Assembly (NCBI RefSeq): GCF_019974135.1
Contig: NZ_AP025017.1
Location: 2,728,001-2,792,000, forward strand
Reading direction: 5' to 3'
Length of the DNA stretch: 64,000 nt
Origin: Actinomyces capricornis
GTDB lineage: Bacteria; Actinomycetota; Actinomycetes; Actinomycetales; Actinomycetaceae
In this document: positions 52,562 to 60,530 of the stretch, one piece after another
Numbering within the stretch: position 1 is the first letter of the stretch
Layout of the letters: each line of letters begins with the position of its first letter
Program-made: the position numbers and the translations under genes
The notes under the pieces: model-generated
Database searches by the model: none
What the model was told of the DNA's origin: nothing
What the model saw: only the letters and a program-made list of their open reading frames with translations

Positions 52562-55363
52562 GTGAGCACCAACGCGACCAGCCCGCACCGACCCGGGAGC
52601 CAGGACCCCGCCAGGCTCCTGCTCATCGACGGCCACTCCATGGCCTTCCGCGCCTTCTACGCCCTGCCGGTGGACAACTTCACCACCTCCACGGGCCAGG
52701 CCACCAACGCCGTCCACGGCTTCACCTCCATGTTCCTGTCCCTGCTGGAGGGCGAGGCCCCCACGCATGCGGCCGTGGCCTTCGACCTGCCCGGGGGGAC
52801 CTTCCGCACCGAGGAGTACGCCGAGTACAAGGGCACGCGCGAGGAGACCCCCCAGCCCTTCATCGGGCAGGTCGAGCTCATCGAGGAGGTCCTCGGGGCC
52901 ATGGGGGTGCGCACCATCACCGCCCCCGGGTATGAGGCCGACGACATCCTGGCCACCCTGGCGGCCTCGGCCCAGGACGAGGGCCTGGAGGTCCTCGTGT
53001 GCTCGGGGGACCGCGACTCCTTCCAGACCGTCACCGAGCGCTGCACCGTGCTCTACCCGGTCAAGGGCGTCTCGACCCTGCGGCGCATGACCCCCCAGGA
53101 GGTCGAGGAGCGCTACGGCGTCACCCCCGAGCGCTACCCGGACCTGGCCGCCCTGGTGGGGGAGACCAGCGACAACCTGCCGGGCGTGCCCGGGGTGGGG
53201 CCCAAGACGGCGGCCAAGTGGATCGGCCTCTACGACGGCCTGGAGGGCGTCATCGCCCACGCCGAGGACATCAAGGGCAAGGCCGGCCAGTCCCTGCGCG
53301 ACCACCTCGACGACGTCCTGCGCAACCGCCGGCTCAACCGCCTGGTCACCGACCTCGACCTGGGCCTGAGCATCGGCGACCTGCGCCTGGAGGGCGCCGA
53401 CAGGGCCGGTCTGGCACGGGTCTTCGAGACCCTGGAGTTCCGCACCCTGCACCAGCGCTCCCAGCGGATCCTCAGCTTCGCCCAGCAGGAGGGCGCGGCG
53501 GCGCAGGCCGACGACGACGAGGGGCCCATGGGCCGGCTCCTCGGGCTGGAGGTGGGCGTCCTGGGCCATGACCTGGAGCCCGGGGGCCTGGGCGCCTGGC
53601 TCCAGGAGCACCTGCCCGCGCCGGGCCCCGGGTCCCGCCCCGCCCCGCTGGGCATCGACGTCGTGGGCGCCCTGCGGCCGGTCCAGGCCGACGCCCAGAT
53701 CGTCTCCATCTCCGATGGCGCCAGCGCCGTGGCCATCGACACCGCCGAGCTCAGCGTCCAGGACGAGGCCGTGCTCGAGGCCCTGCTCGCCGACGTCGAG
53801 CGCCCCAAGATCGTGGCCGACGCCAAGGGGGCCTGGCACGCCCTGAAGGCCCGGGGCCTGAGCCTCGACGGCGTCATCGCCGACCCCTGCCTGGCGGGCT
53901 ACCTGTGCCGGCCCGAGCAGCGCTCCTACGACGTGGATACCCTGGCGCAGCGCTGGCTCGACATCGACCTGGCGGGCCTGGCCGACGGCGCCGCGCAGGA
54001 GACCGGCTCCCAGCAGGCCCTGGACCTGGACTCCCTGTCCTCGGGGGCCGCCGGGCAGGCCCTGGCCTCCGCGCGCCGCGCCGCCGTCCTCCTGCCCCTC
54101 CAGGAGGTGCTGGAGGTCCAGATGGAGCAGCGGCGGGCCACCGCCCTGTTCACCGACCTGGAGATGCCCGTGGCCGCCACCCTGGCGGTGATGGAGGACG
54201 CCGGCATCGCCGTCGACGACGCCGTGCTGGCCACCCGGGCCACCGAGCTCGACGCCCGCGTCACCCATGCTGCGCAGGGCGCCTTCGCCGCCGCCGGGCA
54301 CGAGCTCAACCTGTCCAGCCCCAAGCAGCTCCAGACCGTCCTGTTCGACGAGCTGAGGATGCCCAAGACCCGCAGGACCAAGACCGGCTACACCACCGAC
54401 GCCGAGGCGCTGGCCGGCCTGCATGCCAAGACCGGCCACCCCTTCCTGGCCCACCTGCTGGAGCACCGCGACGCCATCAAGCTGCGGCAGACCGTGGAGG
54501 GCCTGCGCAAGGCCATCCAGCCCGACGGGCGCATCCACACCACCTTCCAGCAGACCATCGCCGCCACCGGCCGGCTGTCCTCCACCGACCCCAACCTGCA
54601 GAACATCCCCGCCCGCACCGAGGAGGGGATGCGCATCCGCGAGGCCTTCACCGTCGGGCAGGGCTACGAGTGCCTCATGACCGCCGACTACTCCCAGATC
54701 GAGATGCGCATCATGGCGCACCTGTCGGGGGACGAGGCCCTCATCGAGGCCTTCCGCAGCGGGGAGGACCTCCACCGCTACGCCGCGGCCCTGGTCCACG
54801 GCATCGAGGTCGAGCAGGTCACCGCCGAGCAGCGCAGCCACGTCAAGGCCATGAGCTACGGCCTGGCCTACGGGCTGTCCACCTACGGGCTGGCCCGTCA
54901 GCTGGGCATCGACAACGCCGAGGCCTCCGCGCTGCGGGACGCCTACTTCGCCCGCTTCGGGCGTGTCCACGACTACCTGGAGTCCGTCGTCGAGCAGGCC
55001 CGCCGTGACGGCTACACCCAGACGATGCTCGGACGCCGCCGCTACCTGCCCGACCTGACCAGCGACCAGCGCCAGCGCCGCGAGATGGCCGAGCGCGCCG
55101 CCCTCAACGCCCCCATCCAGGGCAGCGCCGCCGACATCGTCAAGAAGGCCATGGTCGAGGTCGAGGCGGCCCTGGCCGAGCAGGGCCTGGGCAGCCGCAT
55201 CCTGCTCCAGATCCATGACGAGCTCATGGTCGAGGTGGCGCCCGGTGAGTCCGAGGCCGTGCGCCGCCTCCTGGTGGAGCGGATGGGCGCCGCCGCCGAG
55301 CTCTCCGTGCCCCTGGAGGTCGCCACCGGCTCCGGTCTCACCTGGCGAGAAGCCGCCCACTGA
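52562..55363 (+). CDS. polA: DNA polymerase I
   Basis: Repair polymerase of 933 residues from GTG 52562. The 5'-3' exonuclease domain (LLLIDGHSMAFRAFYAL onward, about 1-300) and the polymerase domain (MTADYSQIEMRIMAHLSGDE, ending LLQIHDELMVEV) are intact. The central 3'-5' exonuclease-like domain is degenerate: GIDVVG replaces the DxE motif, as in many actinobacterial PolI proteins, so proofreading is unlikely. TAGGCT at 52550-52555 is six bases before GTG 52562; ATG 52559, one codon earlier, would leave only three bases. Confidence 0.95.
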   Translation: MSTNATSPHRPGSQDPARLLLIDGHSMAFRAFYALPVDNFTTSTGQATNAVHGFTSMFLSLLEGEAPTHAAVAFDLPGGTFRTEEYAEYKGTREETPQPFIGQVELIEEVLGAMGVRTITAPGYEADDILATLAASAQDEGLEVLVCSGDRDSFQTVTERCTVLYPVKGVSTLRRMTPQEVEERYGVTPERYPDLAALVGETSDNLPGVPGVGPKTAAKWIGLYDGLEGVIAHAEDIKGKAGQSLRDHLDDVLRNRRLNRLVTDLDLGLSIGDLRLEGADRAGLARVFETLEFRTLHQRSQRILSFAQQEGAAAQADDDEGPMGRLLGLEVGVLGHDLEPGGLGAWLQEHLPAPGPGSRPAPLGIDVVGALRPVQADAQIVSISDGASAVAIDTAELSVQDEAVLEALLADVERPKIVADAKGAWHALKARGLSLDGVIADPCLAGYLCRPEQRSYDVDTLAQRWLDIDLAGLADGAAQETGSQQALDLDSLSSGAAGQALASARRAAVLLPLQEVLEVQMEQRRATALFTDLEMPVAATLAVMEDAGIAVDDAVLATRATELDARVTHAAQGAFAAAGHELNLSSPKQLQTVLFDELRMPKTRRTKTGYTTDAEALAGLHAKTGHPFLAHLLEHRDAIKLRQTVEGLRKAIQPDGRIHTTFQQTIAATGRLSSTDPNLQNIPARTEEGMRIREAFTVGQGYECLMTADYSQIEMRIMAHLSGDEALIEAFRSGEDLHRYAAALVHGIEVEQVTAEQRSHVKAMSYGLAYGLSTYGLARQLGIDNAEASALRDAYFARFGRVHDYLESVVEQARRDGYTQTMLGRRRYLPDLTSDQRQRREMAERAALNAPIQGSAADIVKKAMVEVEAALAEQGLGSRILLQIHDELMVEVAPGESEAVRRLLVERMGAAAELSVPLEVATGSGLTWREAAH

Positions 55364-55792
55364 GTCAGCGCAATTGTGACCTTCGGCCGGGAGGGTGGAG
55401 GACGTCGGGGCCCCGCCGCCCACGTTGCCGTTGAAAAAATCCTGAACCAGGTGTTTCATTAAGGGTGAGAGGGTTTATTATGTATGGTTCTGGGTGGTTT
55501 GGGAGGGTGTGGTGGTAGTGCGGATCCCGCATGTGTGAGCGATGACACCTCCATGGCGGCACTTGGGGCGCGGATAGCGCAGTCACGGATTCGTCACATG
55601 CTGCTAGGGTTCACTCGTGCGTCCCTGGGCGTCTCGCGCGTGAAGGATTGTCTATGAACCTGTTCATCAGACATGATGTCAGCGGAATGACGCCCTGCTG
55701 CGCGGGGTCTGGTCCGGGCCGGTTCCCGTAGCAGTGGGATGCGCGGTATCTATCGACCCGAACCACCTATCCGCATTCGGAGCACCCACTCA
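55364..55792. other. polA-rpsA intergenic region with AT-rich patch and probable rpsA promoter
   Basis: This 429-base gap has an unusually AT-rich stretch at about 55430-55500 inside very GC-rich DNA. A candidate -10, TAGGGT (55605-55610 region), follows TTCGTCACA at a plausible distance and would give rpsA a leader of about 175 bases. I see no tRNA, no confident riboswitch and no coding signal. Confidence 0.45.
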
Positions 55793-57244
55793 ATGACCAC
55801 CACCACACCCAGCCCCGCCCCGGTCGCCGTCAACGACATCGGCTCGACCGAGGAGATCCTCGCCGCCGTCGACGAGACCATCAAGTACTTCGACGACGGT
55901 GACATCGTCGAGGGCACTGTTGTCAAGGTCGACCGCGACGAGGTCCTCCTCGACATCGGCTACAAGACCGAGGGTGTCATCCTCTCCCGAGAGCTGTCCA
56001 TCAAGCACGACGTCGACCCCGACGAGATCGTCTCGGTCGGCGACGAGATCGAGGCCCTCGTCCTGCAGAAGGAGGACAAGGAGGGACGCCTGCTCCTGAG
56101 CAAGAAGCGCGCCCAGTACGAGCGCGCCTGGGGCACCATCGAGCGCATCAAGGAGGAGGACGGCGTCGTCACCGGCTCCGTCATCGAGGTCGTCAAGGGC
56201 GGCCTCATCCTCGACATCGGCCTGCGCGGCTTCCTGCCCGCCTCCCTGGTCGAGATGCGCCGCGTGCGCGACCTCCAGCCCTACGTGGGCCGCGAGCTCG
56301 AGGCCAAGATCATCGAGCTGGACAAGAACCGCAACAACGTGGTGCTCTCCCGCCGCGCCTGGCTGGAGCAGACCCAGTCCGAGGTCCGCACCAACTTCCT
56401 CCAGACCCTCCAGAAGGGCCAGGTCCGCTCCGGCGTGGTCTCCTCCATCGTCAACTTCGGTGCCTTCGTGGACCTGGGTGGCGTGGACGGCCTGGTCCAC
56501 GTCTCCGAGCTGTCCTGGAAGCACATCGACCACCCCTCCGAGGTCGTCGAGGTCGGTACCGAGGTCACCGTCGAGGTCCTCGACGTCGACTTCGACCGCG
56601 AGCGCGTCTCCCTGTCGCTCAAGGCCACCCAGGAGGACCCGTGGCAGGCCTTCGCACGCACCCACGCCATCGGCCAGGTCGTGCCCGGCAAGGTCACCAA
56701 GCTCGTCCCCTTCGGCGCCTTCGTGCGCGTCGAGGACGGCATCGAGGGCCTGGTCCACATCTCCGAGCTCGCCCAGCGCCACGTCGAGGTGCCCGAGCAG
56801 GTGGCCAAGGTCGGTGACGAGGTCTTCGTCAAGGTCATCGACATCGACCTGGAGCGCCGTCGCATCTCCCTGTCGCTCAAGCAGGCCAACGAGGGCGTGG
56901 ACCCCGCCTCCGAGGACTTCGACCCCTCCCTGTACGGGATGGCGGCCGAGTACGACGAGGAGGGCAACTACAAGTACCCCGAGGGCTTCGACCCGGAGAC
57001 CAACGAGTGGCTCGAGGGCTACGACGCCCAGCGCGAGGCCTGGGAGGCCGAGTACGCGGCGGCCCACGCCCGCTGGGAGGCCCACAAGGCCCAGGTCGCC
57101 AAGGCCTTCGAGGAGGAGCAGGACACCGGCGCGGCCGCCCCGGCCGGCTCCTCGTCCTACTCCTCGGCCCCGGCAGAGGCCTCGGGCACCCTGGCCTCCG
57201 ACGAGGCCCTGGCCGCTCTGCGCGAGAAGCTGACCGGCAACTGA
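55793..57244 (+). CDS. rpsA: 30S ribosomal protein S1
   Basis: RNA-binding protein of 483 residues with four S1 domains (about 36-105, 123-190, 209-279 and 296-366), the usual actinobacterial number. Domains 3 and 4 share the GAFVxxxxVDGLVHxSEL-type core. The acidic C-terminal tail (370-450) is rich in Tyr, Glu and Trp and ends in a Ser/Ala/Pro linker plus a short helix. It helps load mRNA on the ribosome; its role on leaderless messages, frequent here, is a relevant question. GGAG precedes ATG 55793 at 10 bases. Confidence 0.96.
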   Translation: MTTTTPSPAPVAVNDIGSTEEILAAVDETIKYFDDGDIVEGTVVKVDRDEVLLDIGYKTEGVILSRELSIKHDVDPDEIVSVGDEIEALVLQKEDKEGRLLLSKKRAQYERAWGTIERIKEEDGVVTGSVIEVVKGGLILDIGLRGFLPASLVEMRRVRDLQPYVGRELEAKIIELDKNRNNVVLSRRAWLEQTQSEVRTNFLQTLQKGQVRSGVVSSIVNFGAFVDLGGVDGLVHVSELSWKHIDHPSEVVEVGTEVTVEVLDVDFDRERVSLSLKATQEDPWQAFARTHAIGQVVPGKVTKLVPFGAFVRVEDGIEGLVHISELAQRHVEVPEQVAKVGDEVFVKVIDIDLERRRISLSLKQANEGVDPASEDFDPSLYGMAAEYDEEGNYKYPEGFDPETNEWLEGYDAQREAWEAEYAAAHARWEAHKAQVAKAFEEEQDTGAAAPAGSSSYSSAPAEASGTLASDEALAALREKLTGN

Positions 57245-57270
57245 GCCCCTGTATCAGTTGACGCTCATCA

Positions 57271-57323
57271 ACGAGCCGGGAGGGCTCCACCCGCGGACCG
57301 CGGATGGAGCCCTCCCGGCTCGT
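57271..57323 (+). terminator. Strong hairpin terminator after rpsA
   Basis: Perfect 19-bp GC-rich stem (57271-57289 with 57305-57323) with a 15-base loop, 27 bases after the rpsA stop. It isolates rpsA from the next gene. Confidence 0.85.
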
Positions 57324-57430
57324 GTGCGCCTGGGTACTACCTGGTTCCTCCTCCCCATCGCGGTGGCGGTCCGCGTGTGTGAGGCTTCCCCCGGCGCATG
57401 CGCCGCACCCGCACGGCAGGAGGACTGGGC

Positions 57431-59200
57431 ATGATGAGCTGGGACGATCTGGTCGACGCCCTGGAGGACATGGATCCCCGGTCCCCCTCCCGCCCCAGTG
57501 TCATCGCCCTGCGCGATGCCCTGCTCTCCGTGCGCCAGGCCGGCGCCGGCGTGGACCGGGCCCCCGCGCAGGCCGCCCGCCTCCTGGCCGCCGTGGATCG
57601 GGCGTGGATCACCCAGCTGGGGCAGGACCCCGACACCACCACTGAGCAGATCGAGGCCATCGCGGAGACCTGCGAGGCGCTGCGCAGCGCCCACGGCGAG
57701 TCGGCGCTGCCCCTGCACTACGCGCGCGTGGAGCTGCTGGTGAGCCTGGGGCTGCGCAATGACGCCATCGAGCAGCTGCGCGTGGCCAGGCTCTTCTCCT
57801 TCGAGCAGCCCGACACCGGCGCGGTGCTGGCCGCCGCCCGGATGCACGACGACTACTCCGGCGTCATCCGCACCGCCACCGCCCTGGCCACACGCCCCGA
57901 GGCCGATCCGGTGGGGGCGGCGCGCACCCTGGGCGCCTCGCTGCTGCCCTACCTGGCCCAGGGGCGGCGCGTGGAGGCCGAGGACGCCCTGGCCTCCCTG
58001 ACCGCCCTGGACCTGCCCACCGCCGAGCGCCTGCGTGCCCTGGGCGATCAGCTGGAGTACCTGGGCATGTCCTCCCAGTGGCAGCGCGCCCTGGCCGTGC
58101 TGCGGCACACGGCGCTGGACGGCGCGGCCCAGGCCAGCGCCTGGAGCCTGATGAGCACCGCGGTCGGCCTGTCCCTGGTGCTGCGAGAGGCGATCCGGGC
58201 CGACTACGGGCGCAACGCCCTGGGCGTCGCCCTGGACTGGCGCACCCCCTGGGGGGAGCTCACCCTCACCGCCTGGGACACGGTGGCCCGCTCCTACGAC
58301 CAGGCCACTGCCTTCGTGCGTGCCCTGGCGGTGCGCTTCGATCATCGCAACGGCAACAACGGGGTGTCCCACCGCGTGGAGACCCAGATGGCGGCGGAGG
58401 CCTCGCGGTTGGCCGCCCGCTCCTACGGCACCGTCACGGGTCCCGTGCCACCGGATCCGGCGCAGCTGCGCAACCGGCCGGCCCTGCTGGCGCAGGTGCG
58501 CGAACTGCTGACCCTGGCCCGCGGCTACGGCATGGACTCGGTGCGCGAGCGGGCCATGTCCACTGCCGAGACGGTCAGCGCCTCCCTGGCGGAGGTCTCC
58601 GACGACGCCGACCTGGAGCTCGTCGTCGACCTGCGCCTGGCCTTCGCCCGGCTCCTGGCAGTCCTGGGAGCCAACGAGCGCGCGGAGAGGGAGAACCTGG
58701 ACACCGCCGCCCTGTGCGAGAGCCAGGGCTGGGTCGAGAGCGCATGCGCCGCCCTGGCGCTGGCCTCCCACGCGGCGCAGGCCCGCGGCGACCGGACCAC
58801 CGCCGAGCAGGCCTGGCAGGCGTGCCTGGAGCAGCTGGAGGCCTGGCCCCCCGGGCGCCCGGGGGAGCGCTGCTCCATCCTCACCGAGGCGGTGGGGGAC
58901 CCCGGCCTGAGCGCACGGGTGCTCGTCGAGCTCGCCGCCGTCCTGACCCAGGGCGTCGAGCAGGACCACTCCCGGGCCTCCATCGTCCGGGAAGTGCTCT
59001 CCCGCGCCTCCGCGCAGCTCTCGCGCAGCGCCCACCCGCCGCGCGGGGTGGCCGGGGCCATCGCCTCCATCGAGGAGCGCATCGCCCCCTACGGGCGGGG
59101 CCGGGGCGGGAGGCGCCGAGGCGGCGGCGCACCGGTGACGGCTCAGGATGCCGGGCGGGATAAGGCGGTGCCCGCGCGCGGGCCGCGGCACCTGGCCTAG
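57431..59200 (+). CDS. Large helical, TPR-like protein of unknown function
   Basis: Protein of 589 residues. It is almost wholly alpha-helical by composition, with repeated Ala/Leu/Arg helices such as ALPLHYARVELLVSLGLRNDAIEQL and AEQAWQACLEQLEAW that resemble degenerate TPR units. I see no signal peptide, membrane segment or catalytic motif. The C-terminus is Gly/Arg-rich (GRGRGGRRRGGG), a possible nucleic-acid-binding tail. AGGAGG lies seven bases before ATG 57431. It sits between rpsA and sugE with its own upstream terminator, so it is a separate unit. Confidence 0.7.
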   Translation: MMSWDDLVDALEDMDPRSPSRPSVIALRDALLSVRQAGAGVDRAPAQAARLLAAVDRAWITQLGQDPDTTTEQIEAIAETCEALRSAHGESALPLHYARVELLVSLGLRNDAIEQLRVARLFSFEQPDTGAVLAAARMHDDYSGVIRTATALATRPEADPVGAARTLGASLLPYLAQGRRVEAEDALASLTALDLPTAERLRALGDQLEYLGMSSQWQRALAVLRHTALDGAAQASAWSLMSTAVGLSLVLREAIRADYGRNALGVALDWRTPWGELTLTAWDTVARSYDQATAFVRALAVRFDHRNGNNGVSHRVETQMAAEASRLAARSYGTVTGPVPPDPAQLRNRPALLAQVRELLTLARGYGMDSVRERAMSTAETVSASLAEVSDDADLELVVDLRLAFARLLAVLGANERAERENLDTAALCESQGWVESACAALALASHAAQARGDRTTAEQAWQACLEQLEAWPPGRPGERCSILTEAVGDPGLSARVLVELAAVLTQGVEQDHSRASIVREVLSRASAQLSRSAHPPRGVAGAIASIEERIAPYGRGRGGRRRGGGAPVTAQDAGRDKAVPARGPRHLA

Positions 59201-59252
59201 CCCCGGGCCGGATCCGGGCGCCGTCCGGGCCGGCGTCTGCTAGGTTCCTGCC

Positions 59253-59573
59253 ATGCCCTGGATCATCCTGATCGCCTCGGGCCTGTTCGAGGCCGTCTGG
59301 GCCACCGCCCTGGCCCGCTCCGAGGGGCTGACGCGCCTGTGGCCCGCACTGGTCTTCGCCGCCTGCCTCCTGGTCTCGATGAGCGGGCTGGCCTATGCGC
59401 TGCGCGAGATCCCGGTGGGCACGGGCTACGCCGTGTGGACTGCCGTGGGCGCGGCCACAACCGTCGTCTGGGCCATGGCCACCGGTGCCGAGGCCGTGTC
59501 CCTCGTGCGCATCGCCCTGCTCATGGTGCTGGTGGGCTGCGTGGTCGGGCTCAAGCTCACTGAAGCCCAATGA
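59253..59573 (+). CDS. Small multidrug resistance family transporter (SugE/Gdx type)
   Basis: Four-helix transporter of 106 residues that works as an antiparallel dimer. Glu13-14 region GLFEAVWATALARSEG carries the essential membrane Glu, and GTGYAVWTAVGAATTVVW is the family signature; the pattern fits the SugE/guanidinium exporter group better than EmrE. TAGGTT at 59241-59246 lies six bases before ATG, so there is no leader and no room for a guanidine riboswitch. Confidence 0.88.
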   Translation: MPWIILIASGLFEAVWATALARSEGLTRLWPALVFAACLLVSMSGLAYALREIPVGTGYAVWTAVGAATTVVWAMATGAEAVSLVRIALLMVLVGCVVGLKLTEAQ

Positions 59574-59654
59574 GAGCCCGCCCGTCGCGGGACTCGCGCT
59601 GAGCCAGGAGCGGAGCGGCACCACATTCGCCCTCGAGGCGGGCATCATAGTGGT

Positions 59655-60284
59655 ATGAGCCACTCAGCACTGACCACCAGCCGCCCCGCCGGGCGCGCCC
59701 TGCGCGTCGGTCTGACCGGGGGGATCGGTTCGGGTAAATCGACCGTCGCAGGCCTGCTCGCCGATCACGGGGCCACCATCATCGTGGCCGACGACGTCGC
59801 CCGCGAGGTCGTCGAGCCCGGCAGCCAGGGCCTGGCCGCCGTCGTCGCCGAGTTCGGCCAGGAGATCCTCACCCCCGAGGGGGCCCTGGACCGCTCGGCC
59901 CTGGGACGGATCGTCTTCGCCGACGAGCTGCGCCGGGCGCGCCTGGAGGAGATCCTCCTGCCGCTCATCGCCGCCGAGGCCTGGGCGCGCATCGACGCCG
60001 TGCCCGCCGGCCAGGTCGCCGTCTACGACGTGCCCCTGCTGGTCGAGGGCCAGATGCAGGACATGTTCGATCTGGTCGTCGTGGTCGAGGCGGATCTGGA
60101 GGCGCGTATTGAGCGCCTGGCCGAGCGCGGCCTGGAGGCCGAGCAGGCCATGGCCCGGATCGCCTCTCAGGCCACCGACGCCGAGCGCCGGGCCGTGGCC
60201 GACGTCGTCATCGCCAACTCCGGGAGCCTGGAGGACCTGTCCCGGGCCGTGGCGCATCTGTGGCGGGAGCGCCTGGCCCCGTAG
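59655..60284 (+). CDS. coaE: Dephospho-CoA kinase
   Basis: P-loop kinase of 209 residues that performs the last step of coenzyme A synthesis. VGLTGGIGSGKST at 18-30 is the P-loop, IIVADDVAREVV holds the CoA-binding Asp pair, and YDVPLLVEGQMQDMFDLVVVV is conserved in the family. In mycobacteria the C-terminus is fused to a GrpB-like domain; here the protein ends after the kinase. CATCAT six bases before ATG 59655 may be a weak leaderless -10. Confidence 0.95.
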   Translation: MSHSALTTSRPAGRALRVGLTGGIGSGKSTVAGLLADHGATIIVADDVAREVVEPGSQGLAAVVAEFGQEILTPEGALDRSALGRIVFADELRRARLEEILLPLIAAEAWARIDAVPAGQVAVYDVPLLVEGQMQDMFDLVVVVEADLEARIERLAERGLEAEQAMARIASQATDAERRAVADVVIANSGSLEDLSRAVAHLWRERLAP

Positions 60285-60289
60285 GGGGC

Positions 60290-60370
60290 TCAGCAGGCCT
60301 TGCGCGCGGGGGTGCGGCTGGGTCCGATCGCCCCGAGGATCGTGGCGGATACGGCGAGGATGAAGGCCAT
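60290..60370 (-). CDS. Possible 26-residue hydrophobic small protein
   Basis: A short frame encoding MAFILAVSATILGAIG followed by a basic tail ending in Cys. AGGAG lies five bases before ATG 60370, almost all codons end in G or C like real genes here, and an AT-rich stretch with TTAGGCT (reverse strand, near 60420) could be its promoter. It lies between coaE and uvrB on the opposite strand. No family is recognised; it may be a small membrane peptide or chance. Confidence 0.35.
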   Translation of the reverse strand: MAFILAVSATILGAIGPSRTPARKAC

Positions 60371-60530
60371 GAGTGCTCCTGTTCAGCTCCGAGAGGGGTG
60401 GGACGTCGCGCGCGACCACCAGCCTAATGAAAAGACATATATATAGGGCAACAAATCAGGGGCTCCTCGTATCAATGTCGTTGCGGGGCGGCAACGGGGA
60501 GGCTGCGTGCCGGGCGCGTAGCCTGGGGCC

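Noticed and set aside
59201..59252. Guanidine riboswitch before the sugE-like gene
   Set aside because: The -10 hexamer is six bases from the start codon, so there is no transcribed leader to fold.
60450..60530. LexA box upstream of uvrB
   Set aside because: No TCGAAC or GTTCGA half-site occurs in the region; a leaderless -10 is the only regulatory signal seen.
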